Shown here in pieces: positions 1 to 5,793 of a stretch of DNA of 7,073 nt. A program made the translations under genes and the position numbers. Every line of letters starts with the position of its first letter. Positions within the stretch are counted from its first letter, which is position 1. The stretch lies in assembly GCA_005773145.1 (NCBI GenBank), contig SXHS01000171.1:1-7073 (forward strand), read 5' to 3'. Source of the stretch: Planctomycetaceae bacterium (lineage in GTDB: Bacteria > Planctomycetota > Planctomycetia > Pirellulales > Pirellulaceae). The notes under the pieces were generated by a model. The model ran no database searches and was not told the origin of the DNA. It saw nothing but the letters and a program-made list of their open reading frames with translations.

Positions 1-850
1 CTGGAAATGACCGGAATGCCACCACACCGTCACTCGCCCGCTGCGCCATGCGAATTCCGGGCAGCTGAGACCGTACCCAGTTGTCTGATATCATGGTGAC
101 TTTGTGGTAACGAGCCATCCGTTGGTAGGCTTCGTAGACGTCACACGTACGTCCGAGAAACCGCTGTACATTGGCATGCTGATGTGGAGTTACCGTTAAG
201 CAACGACCGTTCTTCAGCTCCTGCATCGCTTCGGCCTGCATCGTTGCAATGCTGACCGAATCCATCTGCTCCGACTCAACATACAGGCTGATACGATCCT
301 CGAGGCCCACCTGGCGAATCAAAGCTCGGAGGGCCTCACAGTAGCGTGACGTCTGTTCCAGCGGCACGTCGTTGACCAGTAAGGCGCACAAGTTGTCGAT
401 CACCAGCTGAAATCGAACACCCGGGGGGTAGAAGGCCGTGACATCGGCATGAAACCGCTGAATTTGCCGCAACATCAAGAGTTCACCAATTCCAACCTCG
501 AAGGTCAATTCCAGATGGTCGGGATCGATGCCCGCATGATAGCCACCGCCTATGTCGAAGTTGAAGGGGATCGGCTCACGACGTGCCTCCGCCTGCCGAA
601 TCCAAGGGACCACCAGGGGGCGGTAGGTCCCGGATCGCGACTTGCTCAGATAACAGTACTCGCGGCAACACAGTCGGGAGAATATAAGATCCGCTGTATC
701 ACCAATAGGGGCGAATGCAGTCGCCGGCCGCAGGGGGGCCTCGCGGAAAGTGGTCATCACCGTCGCCAGATACTCACGCAGCAGGCCGGTATCGGGCTTG
801 GCAAACGCTGCGCACGGTGCGTCTGGGAATACGATCGGCCGTTCTTGCAT
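1..850 (-). CDS. Partial protein, possible remote Dit1/PvcA (isonitrile synthase-like) family member; C-terminus off the left edge
   Basis: The frame is open from the ATG at 850 to the window edge, giving 283 residues with no stop (base 1 is left over). The fold-like pattern resembles Dit1/PvcA proteins, which convert an amino-acid amine into an isonitrile. Visible pieces are PFNFDIGGGYHAG (about 95-107), GELLMLRQI (122-130), FYPPGVRFQLVIDNLCALLVND (about 140-161, in the place of the family's 'YxPG...I.sDG.vf.D'), a 'Y...LR.LI' helix (170-179), and IRMAQRASDG near the visible end (266-275, comparable to the family's late RLSIHP segment). PvcA-type proteins are roughly 300-350 residues, so only a short tail should be missing. 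An in-frame ATG at 868 would add six residues and overlap the upstream gene; neither start has a strong Shine-Dalgarno. The start at 850 lies one base after the upstream stop, so translational coupling is likely. The coding region is well supported; the family is a tentative reading from memory of the motif pattern. Confidence 0.7.
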   Translation of the reverse strand, partial: MQERPIVFPDAPCAAFAKPDTGLLREYLATVMTTFREAPLRPATAFAPIGDTADLIFSRLCCREYCYLSKSRSGTYRPLVVPWIRQAEARREPIPFNFDIGGGYHAGIDPDHLELTFEVGIGELLMLRQIQRFHADVTAFYPPGVRFQLVIDNLCALLVNDVPLEQTSRYCEALRALIRQVGLEDRISLYVESEQMDSVSIATMQAEAMQELKNGRCLTVTPHQHANVQRFLGRTCDVYEAYQRMARYHKVTMISDNWVRSQLPGIRMAQRASDGVVAFRSFP

Positions 851-851
851 G

Positions 852-2717
852 TCAATGACTCTGCCCATCTATTGTCGACGGCGTGGCCCATTCGCCGGAA
901 TGGAGACGGGCCACCGCCTTGCTCGGCTCGCCTCCAGCAATCGACCAGCACGGCTTCTTACGGACCTCTCGAGAGACCAACTCCAACAAATCTCGAAGGT
1001 ACCATCGCTCACGCATCAGAATCACGGGATGGCATCGAGCCAATTGCATCCCAACCGCTCCGCGAAACGTCAACAGCTGTCGCAAAAAGCCCTCCCCATT
1101 CGCTGCCGTTATCTCTCGGCCAAGCCGTACAGTGCACGCCCAAACGATCGCCCGCTCTGCGGCAGCGGAGATGCGAGTTGGCAATGTTGCAGGCACGTTG
1201 CGTGTGCCCGGATAGCGATGGTACGCAGGCCAAAAATCGGCCAAACATTGCCGCTGCACAACAACGGCGTGCTTATCGAGCGGTGTAAATTGCAACATGA
1301 GCCGCACGTAGTCGAGATCCAAGTACGGAAACAGTACTAAATTTCCGGGGGGCAAGAGGGGGATTGTTTGCAGGGCGGTAGAACGCCGTATTCGCGTCAA
1401 CAGAAACGCGAACTCCGCCAGGTTAACCCGTTGCGGCAATCGCTTGAAAAAGCCACGCAAGGATGTTGCCACAGCCGCTGCGGTCGGCCAACGCCGACGC
1501 GTCAGCACCGTCCGAAACGTGTCCCGCAAACTGGCACGCAGGATTATCTCAATGTCCTGACCGGGCGACTGGTACAGATTCGGCTGACGAAAGCCAGGGT
1601 TGCCCAGAATGTCGCCGGCTAGTCCGTCCAACAGTGTTACCGGCTCACTGGGCAAGGACTGCATCAACCGCATCGACCAGGTATGATATTTGGTCTCCGC
1701 ATCCACTAGCCGACGTCGATCGTCATCCAGTCCGACGTACTCATCGACGTCGGGCAAATCAACGCATCGATGACGAAACCCTAAGTCCTGTGCCATCTCG
1801 GACGCATAATGTGCATCCAAGTCCCGTCGGCCGTGATACACGCGGCAGGTCACGGCTTCAAAATCCCGCTGCCGGTGCACCAGTGACGCCAAAATGCGAC
1901 GACTGTCGTGGCCGCTGCTGAGTGGCAATATCGTCCGTCCATGCTGTAGCGAGAGACATCGATCCATGGACTGCTGAAACGTAGCCTCGATCTGTGCGAT
2001 GCCCGCGCGGTCCACGCGACGGTTACCCGCAGGAAAGGCCTCGTAGTCGTAAACCGTCACCAATCGGTGACCATTCCGCGTGGCGACCAGCGCCTGGCCC
2101 GCTGGCAGACGATGTACGGTTTGATCCAACGTGTCGCCGTCCGGTAAGAACTCTGTCTCCAAAAGGCAGCGCCAAGCAAGCAGATTCGCGACGCTGGTAG
2201 AAGTCGTGAGAAATTGGGGGCTGGTGGCAAAAATAAGCGATCGGTCCCACCACGCGTAGTAGATCGGGGCCATGCCCAAGGCGTCCGCCACGAGCGTGAT
2301 CGTCTCGCCGTCGCCGCTGATAATCGCCGACGCAAACACTCCATTGTGCTCTTGCAATGGAGCCCGCGTCCAATAATTCACAAGGTCTGCCGCAGACGAA
2401 TACGAATGCAGCCCTCCGCCCAAGACGTAACCACGGAAGGCCACTCCCGCAACGCGCGAACGGTCCGCATTCTCCCAGCCAGCATGGACCAATCCCGCGG
2501 CCTTCGTTCCCCAACGTGAAACGCTGCTCAGCAGGGCCCAATTACGGCCCGCCGAATAACCGGCCGTGTCGGTCCTTTCGCGACCGTCCGTTGGCCATCG
2601 GCTAACTGTAACGGCCTCCTCAGGATGCCAGATGCCTACAAAGGCTTCAGGATTCGCCGCTGTTCCAACGTCCGGCCATTGAAAACAAACGCAGGTCGGT
2701 GCCACTCCGACGCTCAT
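852..2717 (-). CDS. Asparagine-synthetase-like amidotransferase lacking the catalytic Cys2
   Basis: This 621-residue protein has the two-domain architecture of asparagine synthetase B. The N-terminal class II amidotransferase-like part includes RGYVLGGGLHSY (95-106) and NGVFASAIISGDG (125-137), then ADALGMAPIYYAWWDRSLIFATS (about 144-166), the usual 'D.lG..PLYY....l.FAS' strand pair. The protein begins MSVGVAP rather than MCG, so the nucleophile Cys2 needed for glutamine hydrolysis is absent. The synthetase part has an ATP-pyrophosphatase loop LSSGHDSR (266-273, normally SGGxDS), the motif DGLAGDILGN (364-373) and FPYLDLDYVR (463-472). Known relatives without a working glutaminase include beta-lactam synthetase, carbapenam synthetase and lasso-peptide cyclases, which adenylate a carboxylate and use another nucleophile. 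The substrate here cannot be read from sequence. The start is well placed: an in-frame TAG lies at 2732-2730 and AGGA at 2731-2728 sits ten bases before the ATG. It is the first gene of a unit with the 850-1 gene. Confidence 0.88.
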   Translation of the reverse strand: MSVGVAPTCVCFQWPDVGTAANPEAFVGIWHPEEAVTVSRWPTDGRERTDTAGYSAGRNWALLSSVSRWGTKAAGLVHAGWENADRSRVAGVAFRGYVLGGGLHSYSSAADLVNYWTRAPLQEHNGVFASAIISGDGETITLVADALGMAPIYYAWWDRSLIFATSPQFLTTSTSVANLLAWRCLLETEFLPDGDTLDQTVHRLPAGQALVATRNGHRLVTVYDYEAFPAGNRRVDRAGIAQIEATFQQSMDRCLSLQHGRTILPLSSGHDSRRILASLVHRQRDFEAVTCRVYHGRRDLDAHYASEMAQDLGFRHRCVDLPDVDEYVGLDDDRRRLVDAETKYHTWSMRLMQSLPSEPVTLLDGLAGDILGNPGFRQPNLYQSPGQDIEIILRASLRDTFRTVLTRRRWPTAAAVATSLRGFFKRLPQRVNLAEFAFLLTRIRRSTALQTIPLLPPGNLVLFPYLDLDYVRLMLQFTPLDKHAVVVQRQCLADFWPAYHRYPGTRNVPATLPTRISAAAERAIVWACTVRLGREITAANGEGFLRQLLTFRGAVGMQLARCHPVILMRERWYLRDLLELVSREVRKKPCWSIAGGEPSKAVARLHSGEWATPSTIDGQSH

Positions 2718-2734
2718 CGAAGGTGATTCCTAGC

Positions 2735-2755
2735 AGCGGGCGCCGCGCGCCCACT
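2735..2755 (-). promoter_or_regulatory. GC-rich hairpin in the leader of the asparagine-synthetase-like gene
   Basis: GGGCGC (2738-2743) and GCGCCC (2747-2752) form a perfect six-pair stem closed by a three-base loop, with two further pairs outside one mismatch. It lies about 20 bases upstream of the ATG at 2717 and just upstream of the AGGA ribosome binding site. If transcribed it would sit in the 5' untranslated region and could affect mRNA stability or initiation. No regulator is implied by the sequence. Confidence 0.3.
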
Positions 2756-2997
2756 TCGGCCACTATTGCCCCACGTCCATGCACCTAATGCCCCACCAAA
2801 TGAACTCGGAAAGCGCCCCGAGTAGTCCCTCGGCAGAAGCCTCACAGAATACCTGCCTGCCCCAAATCACCATGCTAACTGGCGAGGATGCTGGTGTCCA
2901 TAAGGTTTCCGCTTCCCCTAGCCGATAGCCCGCCCAAACTCAGTCCCCCAACGGCCTCCCCACACCCATGCCGTGGCTCGCGTGCCCTGCGGTCCAC

Positions 2998-3003
2998 TAT
3001 ACT
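2998..3003 (+). promoter_or_regulatory. Candidate -10 box for the NUDIX/cysteine desulfurase genes
   Basis: TATACT matches the sigma-70 -10 consensus at five of six positions and lies about 110 bases upstream of the NUDIX start. There is no good -35 hexamer 16-18 bases upstream and no TG extension, so this is a weak call based on the hexamer and position only. Confidence 0.3.
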
Positions 3004-3103
3004 CTCAGCCGTATGTTACGAGGCCGGTACTGGCTTCGGGGACGGCAGCCGTTATCGCTGACTCCCTACAATTCGGCAGTTTTCCAACTTCGTCCCACGA
3101 GTC

Positions 3104-3108
3104 AAGGA
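3104..3108 (+). promoter_or_regulatory. Ribosome binding site of the NUDIX gene
   Basis: AAGGA seven bases upstream of the ATG at 3116 is close to ideal in sequence and spacing. It fixes the start of this gene and argues against the overlapping frame that begins at 2968. Confidence 0.75.
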
Positions 3109-3115
3109 TTTTCGA

Positions 3116-3733
3116 ATGGCCACCGCTCTAGTGGAACATGTGCTTGTGGTCCCCACGAAGCTATTTCAGGCATTGGGATACTTCCAGGGCTTTCACGCCG
3201 ACGTCACCCGCTATCTCGATCCATTGCTGGAGTCCCAGGAAGCGGCCTACCGTCCCCGGCCGTTGATGGAACAAGACCCTAGCTTCAAGCAATTGATCCC
3301 CTATGTCATTTTTCGCCACGAGGATGAACGACAGGGTGTGCGGCTTTTCCAATACACGCGTGGTAGCGGTCAAGGCGAGCAGCGATTGCACCGCAAGTTG
3401 AGCATCGGAGTCGGTGGCCATATCTCGTCCGAGGACGCCTGCCAGGTCGGCCGGCATCCGTATCATGAGGGCATGCGGCGAGAATTGGATGAGGAAGTTG
3501 TGATTGAGACGCCGATGCGAGAACAATGTGTCGGGCTGATCAATGACGACCAAACCGAAGTCGGACGAGTCCACCTGGGCGTTGTACACATCATTGATGT
3601 TGACCAGCCGCTTGTGCGTCCGCGTGAGCATGACCTCCAAGAGGCCGGCTTCCGCACGCTGGAGGAATTGCGCGCGGAGCGCGAACGGATGGAGAGTTGG
3701 TCGCGAATCTGTTTTGATGCCTTGTTTGCTTAG
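3116..3733 (+). CDS. NUDIX-family protein, COG4112-like predicted phosphoesterase
   Basis: A 205-residue protein without signal peptide or membrane segment, so probably cytoplasmic. The central part carries a modified NUDIX box: GVGGHISSED (98-107), then RRELDEEVVI (121-130). The metal-binding acids E123, E126 and E127 of the REUxEE core are present. The usual Gly of 'ExGU' is Val129, and the gap between the GG turn and the RE pair is about seven residues longer than in MutT. The preceding part, FKQLIPYVIFRHED (57-70) and RLFQYTRG (76-83), gives the usual beta strands before the box, and the downstream LGVVHIIDV (154-162) is also typical. NUDIX enzymes hydrolyse nucleoside diphosphates linked to another group; the substrate here is unknown. 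The pattern matches the MutT-like group called predicted phosphoesterases (COG4112). The cysteine desulfurase gene follows 58 bases downstream on the same strand, so co-transcription is likely, but no functional link is evident. Confidence 0.85.
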   Translation: MATALVEHVLVVPTKLFQALGYFQGFHADVTRYLDPLLESQEAAYRPRPLMEQDPSFKQLIPYVIFRHEDERQGVRLFQYTRGSGQGEQRLHRKLSIGVGGHISSEDACQVGRHPYHEGMRRELDEEVVIETPMREQCVGLINDDQTEVGRVHLGVVHIIDVDQPLVRPREHDLQEAGFRTLEELRAERERMESWSRICFDALFA

Positions 3734-3791
3734 CTCGGATCTTGCAGATTTAGGGCACCATTTTTGTGATTCAAAGTACGAGTCTGGCCCA

Positions 3792-4976
3792 ATGCGTCTC
3801 AGCCCCATCTATTTGGACAATCATGCGACCACCCGCGTGGACCCCCGCGTGGTCGCCGCGATGCTCCCTTACTTCGACGTGTGCTACGGTAATGCCGGCA
3901 GCATCACGCATGCCTGGGGAAACGAGGCTCGGAACGCCGTCGAAGTAGCACGAACGTCGATCGCCGCCGACATAGGGGCGGAGGATCGGGACATCATCTT
4001 TACCAGCGGCGCGACGGAAAGCAATAATCTGGCCATACTAGGCACGGTGGACAACCCGCGCGCCCGCGGGAAACATGTCATCAGCGTGACGACCGAACAT
4101 CGCGCCGTGCTGGATCCCTTGCAGAAGCTCGCCCGTGCAGGCGTGGAAGTCACCCGACTCACCGTGGCTCCGCATTCCGCGACGAATCCGGGCTGCCTGG
4201 ATTTGCAGGAGCTGGAACAGGCCCTGCGTCCCGACACGGCCTTGGTCACCGTCATGCTCGCCAACAATGAGATTGGAAACCTTCAGCCCCTAGCGTTGAT
4301 CGGCTCGTTGTGTCGCGACCGGCAGATTCCGCTGCACACCGACGCAACCCAAGCCGTGGGTAAGATCCCAGTCGACGTCCGCACGCTGAAAGTGGATTTG
4401 ATGAGCTTTTCCGCCCACAAGCTGCATGGCCCCAAGGGAGTTGGTGGTCTTTATATTCGCCGCCAGAATCGATCCCTTCGACTAACGCCCATGTTGGTAG
4501 GCGGAGGACAAGAGTGGGGCCTGCGCAGTGGGACCCTCAATGTGCCGGGCATCGTTGGCCTGGCCGAAGCACTGCGACTTTGCATGAACGAATTGCCCAG
4601 CGAAATGCCCCGACTCGCCGAACTCCGCGCTCGGCTGTTTCAGGGACTCGAGGCCGCCATCCCTGATGTGCGGCTCAACGGCCCGGATTGGCGGGTGGGC
4701 CACAGTCGTCTGCCAGGAAATCTCAACGTGGCCTTCGGCGGACTTGATGGGGAAACCCTGATGCTGCACACCCCCGAACTGGCCCTCGCGAGCGGCAGCG
4801 CCTGCAGTGCGGCTCACCCCGAACCGAGTCACGTACTCCGTGCCCTCGGCTCCGATGACGATCGGATTCGGAGCAGCCTACGGTTCGGGCTGGGGCGGTT
4901 TAATACGGCTGACGAAATCGACCGAGCCGTACAGCTACTAGGGGACGCTGCGGCTCGCCTCCGAGAGGGACTCTGA
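3792..4976 (+). CDS. iscS: Cysteine desulfurase (IscS/NifS family)
   Basis: A PLP-dependent enzyme of 394 residues that converts L-cysteine to L-alanine and holds the sulfur as a persulfide for iron-sulfur cluster and other thio-cofactor synthesis. The start at 3792 gives MRLSPIYLDNHATT, the standard N-terminus of the family; the frame is open further upstream (to 3543), but that extension overlaps the NUDIX gene and is not family-like. Visible motifs are TSGATESNN (71-79), TEHRAVL (101-107, His103 stacking on PLP), HTDATQAVG (182-190, Asp184 and Gln187), SFSAHKLHGPKGVG (205-218, Schiff-base Lys210) and ASGSACSA (333-340, catalytic Cys338 on a group I type loop). Only 56 residues follow the catalytic Cys, about 20 fewer than in E. 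coli IscS, so the C-terminal tail that binds IscU may be reduced. No strong Shine-Dalgarno is visible; translation may benefit from the gene just upstream. IscS versus NifS cannot be settled from sequence alone. Confidence 0.95.
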   Translation: MRLSPIYLDNHATTRVDPRVVAAMLPYFDVCYGNAGSITHAWGNEARNAVEVARTSIAADIGAEDRDIIFTSGATESNNLAILGTVDNPRARGKHVISVTTEHRAVLDPLQKLARAGVEVTRLTVAPHSATNPGCLDLQELEQALRPDTALVTVMLANNEIGNLQPLALIGSLCRDRQIPLHTDATQAVGKIPVDVRTLKVDLMSFSAHKLHGPKGVGGLYIRRQNRSLRLTPMLVGGGQEWGLRSGTLNVPGIVGLAEALRLCMNELPSEMPRLAELRARLFQGLEAAIPDVRLNGPDWRVGHSRLPGNLNVAFGGLDGETLMLHTPELALASGSACSAAHPEPSHVLRALGSDDDRIRSSLRFGLGRFNTADEIDRAVQLLGDAAARLREGL

Positions 4977-4981
4977 GGGAA

Positions 4982-5025
4982 CGGCCCAGCTCACCATGGG
5001 CCGACCCCAGTCGGACCATGACTGG
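4982..5025 (+). terminator. Tandem hairpins after the cysteine desulfurase gene
   Basis: Five bases after the stop codon, CGGCCCA (4982-4988) pairs perfectly with TGGGCCG (4997-5003) around an eight-base loop. A second stem follows, CCAGTC (5007-5012) with GACTGG (5020-5025) around seven bases. Neither is followed by a T-run, so these are not classic intrinsic terminators. They may protect the mRNA 3' end or assist factor-dependent termination. Confidence 0.4.
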
Positions 5026-5060
5026 CCCCGGCCCGAGCAGCCCTGATGGGGGATATTCGC

Positions 5061-5080
5061 AAGGCAAATAGGCCTTTTCT
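5061..5080 (+). terminator. Weak terminator-like stem with T-rich tail
   Basis: AAGGC (5061-5065) pairs with GCCTT (5072-5076) around a six-base loop, and the 3' arm runs into TTTTCT. The stem is short and mostly unstable for an intrinsic terminator. It precedes the candidate promoter of the IscA-like gene, a plausible place to end transcription from the cysteine desulfurase. Confidence 0.25.
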
Positions 5081-5092
5081 AGTCTGTCTATT

Positions 5093-5101
5093 TGGTATAC
5101 T
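5093..5101 (+). promoter_or_regulatory. Extended -10 promoter for the IscA-like gene
   Basis: TGGTATACT is an extended -10 element (TGn plus TATACT). It lies within an AT-rich patch (about 5051-5110) that stands out against the GC-rich surroundings. The best upstream hexamers at the right distance are poor -35 matches, which an extended -10 can tolerate. Transcription would begin near 5108, leaving a leader of about 120 bases before the ATG at 5231. Confidence 0.5.
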
Positions 5102-5146
5102 ATTTATTGTGTTGGTAGAAGCGGTTGTCGCGAGTTTGCAAGACGG

Positions 5147-5165
5147 CATGTGCGGGTGCGCATGA
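5147..5165 (+). other. Leader hairpin overlapping a five-codon Cys-containing mini-ORF
   Basis: Inside the predicted leader, 5147-5153 pairs with 5158-5164 (seven pairs, one G-T wobble) around a GGGT loop. The same bases read ATG TGC GGG TGC GCA TGA (5148-5165), a peptide M-C-G-C-A with two cysteine codons. There is no clear Shine-Dalgarno before this ATG. Structure and reading frame are directly visible; any regulatory role is speculation, and a five-codon ORF can easily occur by chance. Confidence 0.25.
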
Positions 5166-5218
5166 CGCGGGCGGCGGTTTCTTAGAGCGGATAATTCGGA
5201 ACATTCTTGTTAGAGATT

Positions 5219-5223
5219 GGGGA
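5219..5223 (+). promoter_or_regulatory. Ribosome binding site of the IscA-like gene
   Basis: GGGGA lies seven bases upstream of the ATG at 5231. It supports that start over the in-frame TTG at 5207, which would place this purine tract inside the coding region. Confidence 0.55.
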
Positions 5224-5230
5224 TTCAGGC

Positions 5231-5563
5231 ATGGCGATCTCACTGACCGAACGAGCAGCAGGCGAAGTCAAGCGCATCATGCAGGACCAGAAGGTCGAAA
5301 CGGAGATGTTCCTGCGAGTTGGCGTCACCGGAGGTGGTTGCAGCGGTTTTTCCTATGCCTTGCAATTCGACAAGGCGTACGATGAGAAGGCCGACTCTCG
5401 ATACGATATCCACGGGGTACCGGTGGTGGTCGACAAGAAGAGCGCCCTATACTTGGATGGCACGACCGTGGACTTCTACGAAGGGCTGGAAAAACGCGGC
5501 TTTACGTTCGAGAATCCCAACGCCGTCCGATCCTGTGGCTGCGGCAGTTCATTCCAGGCCTAG
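5231..5563 (+). CDS. iscA: A-type iron-sulfur cluster carrier (IscA/HesB/ErpA family)
   Basis: A 110-residue cytoplasmic protein, the normal length for the family. It binds iron or an iron-sulfur cluster and passes it to client apoproteins. The three conserved cysteines are present: Cys37 in GGGCSGFSYALQFD (34-47) and Cys102 and Cys104 in SCGCGSSF (101-108), giving the C-x64-C-x-C pattern. The segment FYEGLEKRGFTFENPNA (82-98) is also typical. The N-terminus MAISLTERAAGEV matches the family start, and the TTG at 5207 would only add an unconserved eight-residue tail. The gene follows the cysteine desulfurase on the same strand after 254 bases that hold hairpins and an extended -10 promoter, so the two share a pathway but probably not a transcript. 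IscA, ErpA and SufA types cannot be separated with certainty here. No scaffold IscU, chaperone or Suf genes are in the window. Confidence 0.93.
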   Translation: MAISLTERAAGEVKRIMQDQKVETEMFLRVGVTGGGCSGFSYALQFDKAYDEKADSRYDIHGVPVVVDKKSALYLDGTTVDFYEGLEKRGFTFENPNAVRSCGCGSSFQA

Positions 5564-5592
5564 CCGCTGCTGTCCGCGAAAGCAGCTCGGCT
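5562..5592 (+). terminator. Stem-loop over the stop codon of the IscA-like gene
   Basis: GCTGCT (5566-5571) pairs with AGCAGC (5581-5586) around a nine-base loop, and AGCC (5562-5565) pairs with GGCT (5589-5592) across a two-base bulge. The ten-pair stem starts inside the stop codon. No T-run follows, so it may serve mRNA stability or factor-dependent termination rather than intrinsic termination. Confidence 0.35.
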
Positions 5593-5693
5593 CGGTCGGT
5601 GAGTGGCATAAGCTTCCAGCCTGTGATGATCAACTAGATCTCCCTCGTAACCCAAAGTGTCGGCGAGGAATACGCGCCGCATTCGTTCGCTCG

Positions 5694-5722
5694 TTGAAGC
5701 AAAATCACAAATGTGCTACCCT
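5694..5722 (+). promoter_or_regulatory. Candidate sigma-70 promoter for the CbiET gene
   Basis: TTGAAG (5694-5699) and TACCCT (5717-5722) are separated by 17 bases, and the -10 is preceded by TG at the extended position (5714-5715). Transcription would begin near 5729, downstream of the GTG at 5713 and about 65 bases before the GTG at 5794, which supports the later start for the gene. Confidence 0.45.
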
Positions 5723-5780
5723 TGACCTCGCCGACGCAGGCCGGCTTGGAAGGCTCGTTGCGTCGCATCCGCACCAGAAA

Positions 5781-5785
5781 AAGGG
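5781..5785 (+). promoter_or_regulatory. Ribosome binding site that decides the CbiET start
   Basis: AAGGG within an A-rich purine run lies eight bases upstream of the GTG at 5794. The spacing is right for 5794 and too short (two bases) for the in-frame GTG at 5788. Confidence 0.6.
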
Positions 5786-5793
5786 TTGTGATC

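Larger units (their letters stand above)
2718..3115. other. Divergent intergenic region, no gene seen
   Basis: These 398 bases separate the leftward unit from the rightward NUDIX gene. Open frames crossing it look like shadows, with no recognisable protein or ribosome binding site. The stretch around 2915-2970 is markedly C-rich on the plus strand. A TATACT hexamer at 2998-3003 could serve the rightward genes. I searched the minus strand between 2718 and 2900 for an extended -10 and found no convincing promoter for the leftward unit. No tRNA, attachment site or long repeat is visible. Confidence 0.6.

Noticed and set aside
449..1340. Long plus-strand open frames (449-1288, 750-1340)
   Set aside because: They lie antisense to two well-supported minus-strand genes, have low-complexity Arg/Pro/Ser-rich translations with no recognisable motifs, and mutually overlap.
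2023..2541. A 172-residue minus-strand frame inside the asparagine-synthetase-like gene
   Set aside because: It is in another frame of the same strand, and the enclosing frame carries all the family motifs.
852..2717. Lasso-peptide cluster reading of the asparagine-synthetase-like gene
   Set aside because: The absence of Cys2 fits, but no precursor peptide, leader protease or RRE-like protein is visible in the window, and the SSGHDS loop is not specific to lasso cyclases.
3543..3791. N-terminal extension of the cysteine desulfurase to 3543
   Set aside because: It overlaps the NUDIX gene by about 190 bases and the added residues do not resemble the family, while MRLSPIYLDNHATT at 3792 is the standard N-terminus.
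3161..3808. A 215-residue minus-strand frame opposite the NUDIX gene
   Set aside because: It mirrors the NUDIX coding frame, which has the NUDIX box and an ideal ribosome binding site; the antisense translation has no recognisable domain.
5564..5793. Cobalamin riboswitch upstream of the CbiET gene
   Set aside because: No B12-box-like sequence or the expected long multi-helix leader is visible, and the predicted transcription start leaves only about 65 bases of leader.
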